This document shows positions 35,421 to 43,610 of a DNA stretch of 64,000 nucleotides, in pieces. Source of the DNA: an uncultured Clostridia bacterium (GTDB lineage Bacteria; Bacillota; Clostridia; Christensenellales; UBA1242); contig CALBKX010000015.1 of assembly GCA_937895935.1 (NCBI GenBank), forward strand, positions 41,841 to 105,840, read 5' to 3'. The notes beneath the pieces are model-generated. The model did not search any database and was not told the DNA's origin. It saw nothing but the letters and a program-made list of their open reading frames with translations. The position numbers were made by a program, and so were the translations under genes. Position 1 is the first letter of the stretch, and each line of letters begins with the position of its first letter.

Positions 35421-36628
35421 GTAAATTTTATACTATTATAAAAAAAGAGAAAAATAAATATAATTTTATCGAAAAAAAAGATAATAAAAAATATAATAAG
35501 AAAGGGGAAATTACAAGTGTATCGGGTGGAATGTATGGAAATGATATTATGAAAGGAATACGATTTTCTAATATAGAATCTTGTTGCGATTTCTTTGCTC
35601 CTGAGTTATATAATTCTCCTACTTACCCATATTATCCAGATTACTATTTAAAGTTTAGAGATTCTTGTCTCGCCTTTCCAGAAATTGTAGATGAAAATAG
35701 CTTAATAATGGATACCAGTAAAGTCAAAGATTTTAGACGTTTTATGTGTAATAATAGTCTTAAATTAAGGATTTTTACTCCAAAAATTGATTATTCTTCC
35801 GCCGAAAATATGACTAGAGCTTTTTATTGCTTAAAAGCATTGGAGACAATACATGACATCAATTCAGAGAAATGTGTTAATTTTAATGGGGCTTTTCTAG
35901 GTTGTGAAAAACTAAAAACAGTTAATATTGATACTTCTTCGGCGAAATATTTTAGTCAAATGTTTGATGGATGCTTGGAAATTGATAATTTGAATTTAAA
36001 AACTGATAATGTTATAAATTTTAATAGAACTTTTGAAGACTGTAAAAAATTAAAAAATATTAATTTATCTAGTTTTTCTAAGGGCATGGATTTTAAAAAT
36101 ATGTTTCGGAATTGTGAATCTTTAAAAGAAATTAATTTCCGAAATGAAATATCTACTGATGAACATTATCTCGGTTATGAGTCTTTTGACGGTATGTTTC
36201 GTTATTGTTCTTCTTTGGAAACAATTGAGGGATTAGATTTTGGCGGCAGCTACACATACCCAGACCACACGATTGAAGTTTATTACAATTGTTTTACTGG
36301 ATGTAATAGTTTAATTAATTTAGATATAAAAAATATAAAGTTTAGTTTAGATTTACATTGGAGTAGTAAACTTTCTGAAGATTCTATCTTAAAAGTGTCT
36401 AAAGAATTGCACTCTATTCCAGAATCCTATAAAAGTTTTAGTAGAACAATTTTTTTTAATGATAACGATAGAATTAAAAATTATTTAAATAACACATATT
36501 GTAAAATTTTAGATTCACAAGATAAAAAGAAACCAATAGAAATTGTAGATAAGTCAACCGAAAATGCTATTTCGTTATTTGATTATATTACTAAAAGGAA
36601 AAGATGGACATTAGAATTTGAACAATAG
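35417..36628 (+). CDS. BspA/LRR-like paralogue 4
   Basis: 403 aa with the clearest repeats: MTRAFYCLKALETIHDINSE, FNGAFLGCEKLKTVNIDTSS, FSQMFDGCLEIDNLNLKTDN, FNRTFEDCKKLKNINLSSFS, FKNMFRNCESLKEINF, FDGMFRYCSSLETIEGLDFG. This is the F-x-x-C-x-x-L DUF285/BspA pattern. It ends NTYCKILDSQDKKKPIEIVD. GAGGTG 8 nt before ATG. Last gene of the virion operon before a strong terminator. Confidence 0.72.
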   Translation: MSKFYTIIKKEKNKYNFIEKKDNKKYNKKGEITSVSGGMYGNDIMKGIRFSNIESCCDFFAPELYNSPTYPYYPDYYLKFRDSCLAFPEIVDENSLIMDTSKVKDFRRFMCNNSLKLRIFTPKIDYSSAENMTRAFYCLKALETIHDINSEKCVNFNGAFLGCEKLKTVNIDTSSAKYFSQMFDGCLEIDNLNLKTDNVINFNRTFEDCKKLKNINLSSFSKGMDFKNMFRNCESLKEINFRNEISTDEHYLGYESFDGMFRYCSSLETIEGLDFGGSYTYPDHTIEVYYNCFTGCNSLINLDIKNIKFSLDLHWSSKLSEDSILKVSKELHSIPESYKSFSRTIFFNDNDRIKNYLNNTYCKILDSQDKKKPIEIVDKSTENAISLFDYITKRKRWTLEFEQ

Positions 36629-36641
36629 TTAAAAACAACAA

Positions 36642-36672
36642 AGAGCAGCCTAATTGACTGCTCTCTTTTTTT
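36642..36672 (+). terminator. Terminator of the structural operon
   Basis: AGAGCAG (36642-36648) pairs with CTGCTCT (36658-36664), followed by CTTTTTTT. The loop and 3' arm contain the TTGACT -35 box of the next promoter. Confidence 0.88.
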
Positions 36673-36682
36673 ATGCTATAAT
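36654..36682 (+). promoter_or_regulatory. Promoter TTGACT-17-TATAAT inside a terminator
   Basis: TTGACT (36654-36659), 17 bp, extended -10 TGCTATAAT (TATAAT 36677-36682), start region TTATAGAAAA. Confidence 0.87.
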
Positions 36683-36714
36683 TGATTTATAGAAAATGGA
36701 AAGGAGGAATAAAA

Positions 36715-36921
36715 ATGGAGTTGAAACCATGTTCTTTTTGTGGGAATTTAAGTATGTTTTTACAAAGAGACAAATTCGCAAAATGTGATGTGTATTACAT
36801 TAAATGCTATAATTGCGGAGCATGCGACCCTAAACTTGAAAGTTCATGGGAATGTGGCTTTGGCTATGAACGTGATGAAGCAGAAGAGTTTGTAAGCAAG
36901 AGATGGAATGAACGACATTGA
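36715..36921 (+). CDS. Lar-like zinc-finger protein
   Basis: 68 aa from ATG at 36715 (AAAGGAGG upstream). CSFCG and, 20-odd residues later, CYNCGAC form a zinc ribbon, followed by EEFVSKRWNERH. This is the pattern of the phage/prophage Lar-like family (restriction alleviation relatives: LKPCPFCG...W N.R). The name rests on sequence pattern only; anti-restriction activity is not shown. Confidence 0.75.
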   Translation: MELKPCSFCGNLSMFLQRDKFAKCDVYYIKCYNCGACDPKLESSWECGFGYERDEAEEFVSKRWNERH

Positions 36922-36953
36922 CTAATTTTATGAGAAAAAAACGAGGGAGTAAA

Positions 36954-38036
36954 ATGAAACTAACAGAAGAACAATTATTACCAATTAACGCAAAAGAAAA
37001 GAAAATTCTTGTTCTAAGTGCTGCAGGTGCTAGTAAAACTACTGTATTAATCAATAGAATAGGACATTTATTAGATATTGGAGTAGAACCCTCTTCTATT
37101 GTAGCAATTACTTTTACTAGAATGGCGGCAGATGAAATGCGGCAAAGATTAGGAACAAAAAGCAATGGCATGTTTGTTGGGACAATTCATAGCTATGCGA
37201 ACTATATTTGTCGATTAAATAAAATTTCTAATTATGAAGAAATTACAGAAGAACAATTTGAAATGATTTTAAAGAAAGCAATATCTATTCCACAAGAAAA
37301 CTATCCTAAAGTAGGGCATTTATTAATTGATGAATTTCAAGATACCTCTGATTTACAATATAGTTTAGTAGAAAAAATTCCAGCAGAGAACTTTTTTGTT
37401 GTTGGAGATGACCGCCAAGTTATTTATAGTTGGCGAAATTGTTCCGCCAAATATATTAATGATTTATATTTTGACCCTTATTGTAAGAAATATTACCTAA
37501 AGAACAATTATCGTAGCGGCAGACCAATCATCAATTTTGCCGAAAAGCTATTAAAAGGTGATGAATACAATTCTCCACATGGTGAGCCAATTAAAAAGAA
37601 AGGTTATGTAAGTGAATGTTCTTTTTTTGATGCTTTGGAAGAAATGGAGAATTATGGCAATTGGGGAGATTGGGCAATACTCTGCCGTTGGAATAAACAA
37701 ATTGCTGATATTGCTGAAAAATTAGAAAAAAAGAAAATTCCTTTTGTTTCTTTTAAAAAGGGAGATTTAACTTTAGAAGAGCTGAATGAAAGAATGGCAG
37801 ACAATTCTGTTAAGCTGCTTTCTGGGCATTCTAGCAAAGGGTTGTCTTTTCCTCATGTAATTGCTGTTGGCGGCGTATTAACTTCACCAGAAGAAAGAAG
37901 AGTATCCTATGTAATGGCTACAAGAGCAGAGCAATCTTTATACTGGTGTCCAAAATATAAAATTAGTAATAAATTGACTAATCATCAAATGGAAGATATA
38001 ATTAGTAGGAAGAAAAACAAAATTATTAGTTTCTAA
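36954..38036 (+). CDS. Small UvrD/Rep-like helicase with variant Walker A
   Basis: 360 aa from ATG at 36954. Superfamily 1 motifs are in order: Q-motif LTEEQLLPIN, I LSAAGASKTT (22-30), Ia AITFTRMAADEMRQR, II LLIDEFQDTS, III VVGDDRQVIYSWRN, IV YLKNNYRSGRPI, V HSSKGLSFPHVI, VI YVMATRAEQ. It is half the size of UvrD, with the 1B/2B insertions mostly absent. The P-loop lacks the Gly before Lys (GASKT instead of GSGKT), so ATP turnover may differ. It probably serves replication or recombination. Confidence 0.85.
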   Translation: MKLTEEQLLPINAKEKKILVLSAAGASKTTVLINRIGHLLDIGVEPSSIVAITFTRMAADEMRQRLGTKSNGMFVGTIHSYANYICRLNKISNYEEITEEQFEMILKKAISIPQENYPKVGHLLIDEFQDTSDLQYSLVEKIPAENFFVVGDDRQVIYSWRNCSAKYINDLYFDPYCKKYYLKNNYRSGRPIINFAEKLLKGDEYNSPHGEPIKKKGYVSECSFFDALEEMENYGNWGDWAILCRWNKQIADIAEKLEKKKIPFVSFKKGDLTLEELNERMADNSVKLLSGHSSKGLSFPHVIAVGGVLTSPEERRVSYVMATRAEQSLYWCPKYKISNKLTNHQMEDIISRKKNKIISF

Positions 38037-38047
38037 AAGGAGAAAAA

Positions 38048-38557
38048 ATGGAATCTATTACTATTTTTAAATCTGATAAAACTCATAAGTTAAAGGTCGA
38101 AGGAAATAATATTTTAGAAATTACTATTTCAAAAGACTTTGATAAGTTGCTAAAAAAATATAGTAAAGCTTTATGTAAAGTAATGAGCTTACCCGTGGAT
38201 GATATTAAATTGTCTTTTTTGGTAAGAAGAGCAAAAGAAATCTTAAAGCTAAAAGAATCAGAAAAAATCTACGTTTCCGCCCAAGTGCCGCTTATTCAGC
38301 ATGAACAAATTATTGAAATGGCGGGGCAATTCGTTATTTTTCAAGATGCTGTAGAACTATTATCTACCATTAGTGTGTGGGATAAAGAAAATGAAGAAGC
38401 AATTATAGATGGTATTGAAGAATATTACAGAGACGACAAAGAAAAAGATTTAAAAATTCGCTTTTTTGAAAAAGAATTGTTTGGAGTTGCCGGAGTCCTA
38501 TATTGTGATAACATGTTCTTTTTCTTTGGTATTTATGAGGAGGTGGATTATGAATGA
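38048..38557 (+). CDS. Unrecognised protein, 169 aa
   Basis: Begins MESITIFKSDKTHKLKVEGN; mixed alpha/beta, ending with hydrophobic FFFGIYEEVDYE. AAAGGAG lies 6 nt before ATG. The stop overlaps the next gene by 4 nt. No family recognised. Confidence 0.6.
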   Translation: MESITIFKSDKTHKLKVEGNNILEITISKDFDKLLKKYSKALCKVMSLPVDDIKLSFLVRRAKEILKLKESEKIYVSAQVPLIQHEQIIEMAGQFVIFQDAVELLSTISVWDKENEEAIIDGIEEYYRDDKEKDLKIRFFEKELFGVAGVLYCDNMFFFFGIYEEVDYE

Positions 38558-39045
38558 TGTATATTACAGGTGGACAATTCACCGATACAATAAACAAAGA
38601 TATTGATTTTTTAATTAATAAGTGGAATAATATTGTAAAAGAAAATGATACCGTATTATATGTGGGAGATTTTGTTTATTCAAACGAAACTGATTTAAGA
38701 AATACCATTGAGCAGTTAAATGGTAAAATTTGTATTTTACAGCAGAATAACGGTGAAGCAGAAAAGGATAAACTATTAAGAAACGGTATTCATTCTGTGT
38801 TTAGAATTCCTTTTTATCTTGCTATTGAAGATACCGATAGTAAAATAATTTTTAACTATACTCCAGAAAAAGATAAAATTGGAGATAATTATTATATTGT
38901 TTTTTCAAAAGAATCAAAAATTTATGATGCTGATACACATACTTTAAATTTGTATTGCGGTTTGTGGGATTATTCGCCCATTTCACTAGATATGTGTCCT
39001 ACTATTCTACAAAATATGATTGACTTTGAAAAAATGGAGGGGTAA
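38554..39045 (+). CDS. Degenerate calcineurin-like phosphoesterase
   Basis: 163 aa. The course of the sequence follows small metallophosphoesterases of phages: MYITGGQFTDTINKDIDFLI (family: SDxHFGH), KENDTVLYVGDFVY (the GDF motif is kept), LNGKICILQQNNGEAEKDKL (family: LNGxxxxIxGNHD). The His residues of the first motif, the GNHD motif and the HxH end motif are lost. It has probably kept the fold but not catalysis. GGAGGTGG upstream; translationally coupled to the preceding gene. Confidence 0.6.
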   Translation: MMYITGGQFTDTINKDIDFLINKWNNIVKENDTVLYVGDFVYSNETDLRNTIEQLNGKICILQQNNGEAEKDKLLRNGIHSVFRIPFYLAIEDTDSKIIFNYTPEKDKIGDNYYIVFSKESKIYDADTHTLNLYCGLWDYSPISLDMCPTILQNMIDFEKMEG

Positions 39046-39046
39046 A

Positions 39047-39637
39047 ATGGAAATTAGAGATATTGTTAATAATGAAAAAATTTATGGAATTGAAGAATCT
39101 TTTAGAGCTTCTAAGTTCCCAATGTCAACGGATGTTAATGAATGTGATAAGAATTTTCGAGATAGACAAGTTAAGTTAGCTAATGCTCCTGCCGGCTCTG
39201 GACACGATTGTTTTTTAAAAGGCATTGTCGTTCAATTTGATTTAAGCTTTACAAATAAGGCTTGGGTTGAAGCAGAACGCTATCATTTTTTTGATATTAT
39301 CTCAAGTCAATCGACAATGCATTGTTTACCGAAATTTGACCTCTATAAGTCCTATTGCGAATACGTAGACGAGAGAATGATTGCTATTATGCGAGGATTG
39401 TTAAATAATTATAATAATAATAAAACAACTGAAAACAGATTAAAATTACTCTATTCTAATCCTTGTGGTTTTATTTTAACAGCGAGAATTACCACAAATT
39501 ATTTACAATTAAAGACTATTTATGCTCAGAGAAAGAACCATACTCTTCCAGAATGGAGATTATTTTGTAAATGGATTGAACAATTACCTTATAGCAATTT
39601 GATTACAGGGGGAAAAAATGGAACAGATTTATCTTGA
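39047..39637 (+). CDS. Conserved phage protein, possibly ThyX-like
   Basis: 196 aa from ATG at 39047 (GGAGGGG 4 nt upstream). The segment GSGHDCFLKGIVVQFDLSFT then NKAWVEAERYHFFDIISSQS and TMH is a conserved block known in Firmicutes phages. The H-x(n)-RY-F-x-x-x-SSQST layout is reminiscent of flavin-dependent thymidylate synthase, but its RHRxxS motif is not present. Function uncertain. It overlaps the cysteine desulfurase start by 20 nt. Confidence 0.55.
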   Translation: MEIRDIVNNEKIYGIEESFRASKFPMSTDVNECDKNFRDRQVKLANAPAGSGHDCFLKGIVVQFDLSFTNKAWVEAERYHFFDIISSQSTMHCLPKFDLYKSYCEYVDERMIAIMRGLLNNYNNNKTTENRLKLLYSNPCGFILTARITTNYLQLKTIYAQRKNHTLPEWRLFCKWIEQLPYSNLITGGKNGTDLS

Positions 39638-40778
39638 TTATGCCGCAACTCATCCATGTTTTACAGGAAAATTTTTAAAAATGTGTTATAAAGACATAGG
39701 CAACCCTTCTTCTACACACGAATCTGGATTAATTCTTAAAAGAAATTATGACCAAACGATAGAATATCTTAAAAAGAATTTGTTTGCTAATGACATTACT
39801 ATTACTTCTGGAGCAACTGAATCTAATAATTTGGCGGCAAGAATTGGAATTGAATATTGTTTAGAAAAACCATATACAAATGGTATTGCTTATAGTAGCA
39901 TTGAACATCCATCAGTAAGTAAAGCCATTGAAGGACATTCAAAAGATGTTTTTTTATGGACGTATGAACTTGGATTGCGATATTTTTTTGGAAAAGGTTG
40001 GGAAGAAAGATTAAAAAATAAGTTAAAAGACTGTAATATTGGCTTTCTTTCGGTTATGACAGTTAACAATGAAACTGGCATTCGTTTTCCTGTTGAAAAG
40101 ATTTACAAGATTTGTAGAGAATTAGGTGTATTGTTTCATACAGATGCTTCACAATCTTGGCTACAGGTAAATCTAAATCCTAATTATGATAGAGAAAATA
40201 ATTTATATATGATAACTTATTCTGGACACAAAATTGGAGCGTCTATTGGTAGCGGAATTTTAGTCAATGGACAAAATCTTTGTCGAGTAGTTCCTTGTCT
40301 ATTGTATGGCGGCGAACAGCAAGATTTACGCTCAGGAACTTTAAATTATCCTACCTTAAGAGAATTGGACTATGCGATTTTGAATTATAAGCTTAAAAAG
40401 CATTATGACGTTAGCAATGGAGTAAGAGGATATAAAAAAGCTTTTGCAGACTTAATTAAACAATACTCTGGAGAAATTATTACTTATAAGGATTGCTATA
40501 ATTACTCGCCATATATTTTAAGTTTTTATTTCAAAAATTTTGATGGAGAATTTGTCCAAAAGTTTATGTCAAAGAATGGAATCTATCTTTCTGCTGGTTC
40601 TGCTTGTTCTAGAGGAAATAGACAAGGTTCTAAAACGATTAAAGAACTGGGATATAATGAACAAATAGCAAAAAATGCTTTAAGAATTTCTTTTTCACCA
40701 CATATGCTTGAAGAAGAACTTGCTTATGCTTATAAGCGTTTCAAAGAGGTGCTGATTGAATTAAATGAATTGTCCTAA
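39618..40778 (+). CDS. Cysteine desulfurase (IscS/NifS/DndA-like)
   Basis: 386 aa. The PLP lysine is K205 in YSGHKIGAS. EHPS (H97) and D176 in HTDASQ are the usual cofactor contacts; the sulfur-carrying cysteine is C330 in SAGSACSRG. It strips sulfur from L-cysteine as an enzyme persulfide for transfer to an acceptor. GGGGG lies 6 nt before the ATG. It overlaps the next gene, a PP-loop ATPase, by 14 nt, so the pair probably passes sulfur to one substrate, as DndA/DndC or IscS/tRNA-thiolase pairs do. Confidence 0.88.
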   Translation: MEQIYLDYAATHPCFTGKFLKMCYKDIGNPSSTHESGLILKRNYDQTIEYLKKNLFANDITITSGATESNNLAARIGIEYCLEKPYTNGIAYSSIEHPSVSKAIEGHSKDVFLWTYELGLRYFFGKGWEERLKNKLKDCNIGFLSVMTVNNETGIRFPVEKIYKICRELGVLFHTDASQSWLQVNLNPNYDRENNLYMITYSGHKIGASIGSGILVNGQNLCRVVPCLLYGGEQQDLRSGTLNYPTLRELDYAILNYKLKKHYDVSNGVRGYKKAFADLIKQYSGEIITYKDCYNYSPYILSFYFKNFDGEFVQKFMSKNGIYLSAGSACSRGNRQGSKTIKELGYNEQIAKNALRISFSPHMLEEELAYAYKRFKEVLIELNELS

Positions 40779-41754
40779 AAATAAGGAAATAGTTAAAGCT
40801 TTTTTAACAACAGAAGAAAAACTAAAAGATTATAAAAACATCATGCTTACTACATCTGGCGGTGCGGATTCTGATATTATGCTTGATATGGTATATAGAA
40901 ATTTGCCGCCAAATACTAATATTCATTATGTGTTTTTTGATACTGGACTTGAATTTCAAGCGTCAAAAGACCATTTAAAAGAACTTGAAAAAAAATATAA
41001 TATTAAAATTGAAGTTGAAAAACCTTATAAGCCGATTCCAGTTTGTTGTAAAGAATATGGACAGCCATTTCTGTCTAAATTCATTAGTGATTACATTAGT
41101 CGTTTACAACGTCATGATTTTAAATGGGAAGACAGACCTTTTGAGGAACTTTACAAAGAATATCCACATTGTAAGTCTGCTTTAAAATGGTGGTGTAATT
41201 ATCAGCCCGGCAGAAAAGATGGCTCTCAGTCTAAATTTGGAATCGGCTATTATCCTTATCTGAAAGAATATATGGTATTAAATCCTCCAACTTTTAAAAT
41301 TTCAGATAAGTGCTGCCAATATTCTAAAAAAGAAGCAGCAAAGAATTATCATAAGAAATATAATATCGATTTAACTATGACAGGTGTTCGCAAAGCAGAA
41401 AAGGGGCAAAGAGCAGATGCTCATAAAAGCTGCTTTAGCCGCCATGACAAAGGTAAACCAGATGAATACAGACCGTTATTCTGGTTTAAAAAGCAAGATA
41501 AAATTGATTATGATGAATTCTTTGAAATTAAACACAATCGATGTTATACTGTTTATGGAATGGATAGGACTGGCTGTGGCGGCTGTCCATTTGGTAAGGA
41601 CTTTGAGGAAGAGCTTTTAATCATGGAGAAGTTTGAACCTAAGCTAAAAAAAGCAGCTGAATACATTTTTAAGGATTCATATGAATATACCAGAAGATAT
41701 AGAGAATTTAGAAAGAAAAGAACAGAGGAGGATAAAAAAAAGAATGAAGAATAA
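40765..41754 (+). CDS. PP-loop ATPase, PAPS-reductase/DndC-like sulfurtransferase
   Basis: 329 aa. The PP-loop is TTSGGADSDIML (SGGxDS, 31-36), which binds ATP and adenylates a substrate. VFFDTGLEF matches the PAPS-reductase family. Cysteines at CCKEYG, WWCNYQ, KCCQYS and GCGGCPFG could bind an iron-sulfur cluster, as in DndC. TMTGVRKAEKGQR is the arginine loop. It is coupled to the cysteine desulfurase by overlap. The target (DNA, tRNA or a nucleotide) cannot be told from sequence. Confidence 0.82.
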   Translation: MNCPKNKEIVKAFLTTEEKLKDYKNIMLTTSGGADSDIMLDMVYRNLPPNTNIHYVFFDTGLEFQASKDHLKELEKKYNIKIEVEKPYKPIPVCCKEYGQPFLSKFISDYISRLQRHDFKWEDRPFEELYKEYPHCKSALKWWCNYQPGRKDGSQSKFGIGYYPYLKEYMVLNPPTFKISDKCCQYSKKEAAKNYHKKYNIDLTMTGVRKAEKGQRADAHKSCFSRHDKGKPDEYRPLFWFKKQDKIDYDEFFEIKHNRCYTVYGMDRTGCGGCPFGKDFEEELLIMEKFEPKLKKAAEYIFKDSYEYTRRYREFRKKRTEEDKKKNEE

Positions 41755-41926
41755 TTATGTTGTAAAAAGAAGCAGATTAGGTTATACTGTTAAGGTAAGG
41801 TTAAGAACTAAGCAAGAAGTTGAGAGTTTAATTTCTTATTTAACAAAGCCTTTGCTTAGCACTTATATAATTTCTTTTAGAAAGGAGACAGCACAATGTG
41901 GGGATTTATCTTACTTGGCGTTTTGA
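41744..41926 (+). CDS. Small basic protein, 60 aa
   Basis: ATG at 41744 with GAGGAGG upstream, reading MKNNYVVKRSRLGYTVKVRL. Beta-rich and basic at the N-terminus. It overlaps the PP-loop gene by 11 nt. No family recognised. Confidence 0.5.
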   Translation: MKNNYVVKRSRLGYTVKVRLRTKQEVESLISYLTKPLLSTYIISFRKETAQCGDLSYLAF

Positions 41927-41970
41927 TTTACATCGCAAGTGAAGCAATTTTAACATTATTTTTTCATTAA
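41896..41970 (+). CDS. Tiny membrane protein, 24 aa
   Basis: AAAGGAG precedes ATG at 41896, encoding MWGFILLGVLIYIASEAILT then LFFH: a single membrane helix. Small enough to be missed by ORF calling; supported by its ribosome binding site and tight packing between genes. Confidence 0.5.
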   Translation: MWGFILLGVLIYIASEAILTLFFH

Positions 41971-41984
41971 AAGGAGATTTGCGT

Positions 41985-42242
41985 ATGTTTAATAGAGTTA
42001 TGCTTTTGGGAACACAAGATGTTAAGAAGTTTGTTGATTTAGCTAATACAGTTAAGTCAGATGTAAGACTTATGAATCGTTCTAGAAATTATGTCGTTGA
42101 TGGCAAATCTTATTTGGGCGTGCTATTGGCAGCAACTGAATGGAAAGATGATACATGGATTCAATGCGATGAAGATATTTATAGTCTTATGGAATATTTT
42201 ATTGTAATTTGTGCTGATGATGCCGCCAATGTTCATGAGTAA
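41985..42242 (+). CDS. Second HPr-like fold protein
   Basis: 85 aa from ATG at 41985 (AAGGAG upstream). VRLMNRSRNYVVDGKSYLGV then LLAATEWKDDTWIQCDED follows the HPr pattern (K..V.GKS..G.L.......I.). The N-terminal His loop is absent (TQDVKKFVDLA). It shares this feature with the protein at 22954-23211. Possibly a structural or regulatory use of the fold. Confidence 0.6.
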   Translation: MFNRVMLLGTQDVKKFVDLANTVKSDVRLMNRSRNYVVDGKSYLGVLLAATEWKDDTWIQCDEDIYSLMEYFIVICADDAANVHE

Positions 42243-42254
42243 GGAGTGTTTAAT

Positions 42255-42554
42255 ATGAATAGAGATAATCTTAGAGAAAAGGCTAACAATATTACAAAGC
42301 AGCAATTTGATTTGTTAATTTCAATTATTGATGAAAGGTGTCTTGCTGCCGCTGACCGTGGTTATTATTATACAGATATTTATTTTAAAGACCATGTTTA
42401 TTTTAAGACAGCTGTAGATGTATGGAGTGATGAAATCCTATTCAATAAGCTTATGAACTATTATGCTTTAACTACAAGCCTAATTTTAACTCCATTGAGC
42501 GATACAGGAGATTATTATACTGGGATTAGAGTAAACTGGGGGAAGGATTGGTAA
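42255..42554 (+). CDS. Unrecognised protein, 99 aa
   Basis: ATG at 42255, 7 nt after AAGGAG. Begins MNRDNLREKANNITKQQFDL, helical then aromatic beta-rich. Overlaps the next start (TAATG). No family recognised. Confidence 0.6.
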   Translation: MNRDNLREKANNITKQQFDLLISIIDERCLAAADRGYYYTDIYFKDHVYFKTAVDVWSDEILFNKLMNYYALTTSLILTPLSDTGDYYTGIRVNWGKDW

Positions 42555-42706
42555 TGAAGGAAAAATTTAGAGATTCTTATGATGGACGGCAGCAAGAAGA
42601 TTCTAAAAGAAGTAAGAGTAAGCGTTTGGCAAAGAGAAGCATTCACAAGAAATATAGAAGAAAGGTAAAGGAGAAGATTAATGAATACGATTGTTTTACA
42701 GACTAA
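42554..42706 (+). CDS. Small very basic protein, 50 aa
   Basis: MKEKFRDSYDGRQQEDSKRS then KSKRLAKRSIHKKYRRKVKE: about a third Lys/Arg, so nucleic-acid binding is likely. Its ATG overlaps the upstream stop, and its 3' end overlaps the HD gene by 26 nt, carrying that gene's ribosome binding site (AAAGGAG). Missed by length-limited ORF calling. Confidence 0.55.
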   Translation: MKEKFRDSYDGRQQEDSKRSKSKRLAKRSIHKKYRRKVKEKINEYDCFTD

Positions 42707-43538
42707 TTATACCAAAGATAAGACTTCAGATTATCTAACAAGTATGGAAAACTTGATTGAAGATTTAAACAAGAAAGACAATCAAAGAATTGTAGTTGAG
42801 GGACAATTTTATAATAAGAAAAGCCGCAATCCAATTCTTAGTTATTTAAAAGATAACTCAAAAAGACTTTTGTATGATTATGAAACTGAATTAGTTTTTT
42901 ATACTTCTGAAAATTTTTATACCTTAGAGCAACTAAAGACGAACCATAACTTTAAAACTTTTTGCGTTCCTGATTTTGATGAAGTCGATAAGTTTGAATT
43001 CTATTTGCTTTTATCAGATATGCGTAATGTTTATCATTTCTATGATATTCCTCATGACAATCCACATCATAGAGTTGATGTAAGAACCCATGCTCTTTTG
43101 ACACAAGATTTTGTTTTAAATTCTTTCACAAATTCAAAATTTATGTCGCTTTATAACAAGTTTTTACTATTGGATGCTGCATATCTTCATGATATTGGAA
43201 AGCCTTTAACAAAAACCTTTTTAGATAAAAGGGGTAATCGAACAGAAATTGCTCATTACTATAATCACGCAAATATTGGAGCAGTAATTTCTTTTGTTAT
43301 TCCTTCTCCAGATAACATTTTAGATTATAAGGATATTGAAGCATTTCATAGATATAAATGGGAACGTGCTTGGTTAATTAATCATCATATGGATTTTTAC
43401 AATTATCCAAAAGATTGGACTGATTCTCAAAGACTTATTCGCTTTAAAGAAAAACATAAGGGGAATGATGCCTTAGTAGATTTACTTTGGAAGCTACATG
43501 AGGCGGATAAAAACTGTGAAAGTTTTATTGGAGATTAA
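42681..43538 (+). CDS. HD-domain phosphohydrolase
   Basis: 285 aa. HD motif: HHRVDVRTHALL (first His, about 130-140), AAYLHDIGKP (HD, about 175-180), HYYNHANIGA and a later D in HEADKN. This is the metal site of HD hydrolases, which dephosphorylate nucleotides or nucleic-acid ends. The N-terminal 90 residues are not recognised. ATG preceded by AAAGGAG; a terminator follows. Confidence 0.8.
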   Translation: MNTIVLQTNYTKDKTSDYLTSMENLIEDLNKKDNQRIVVEGQFYNKKSRNPILSYLKDNSKRLLYDYETELVFYTSENFYTLEQLKTNHNFKTFCVPDFDEVDKFEFYLLLSDMRNVYHFYDIPHDNPHHRVDVRTHALLTQDFVLNSFTNSKFMSLYNKFLLLDAAYLHDIGKPLTKTFLDKRGNRTEIAHYYNHANIGAVISFVIPSPDNILDYKDIEAFHRYKWERAWLINHHMDFYNYPKDWTDSQRLIRFKEKHKGNDALVDLLWKLHEADKNCESFIGD

Positions 43539-43558
43539 AGTTTTATAACTACTTTTCT

Positions 43559-43593
43559 ACTGTAGGGATTATATCTCTACAGTTTTTCTTTTT
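43559..43593 (+). terminator. Terminator after the HD gene
   Basis: ACTGTAG (43559-43565) pairs with CTACAGT (43577-43583), followed by TTTTCTTTTT. Confidence 0.85.
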
Positions 43594-43610
43594 ATCAGGA
43601 GGTGATTTGT

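Noticed and set aside
39047..39637. A confident thymidylate synthase ThyX call
   Set aside because: The RHRxxS motif is not found; only a general pattern around the His and RY residues is similar.
40985..41620. Out-of-frame ORFs inside the PP-loop gene (66 and 78 residues)
   Set aside because: Complete overlap with a conserved protein and no start signals.
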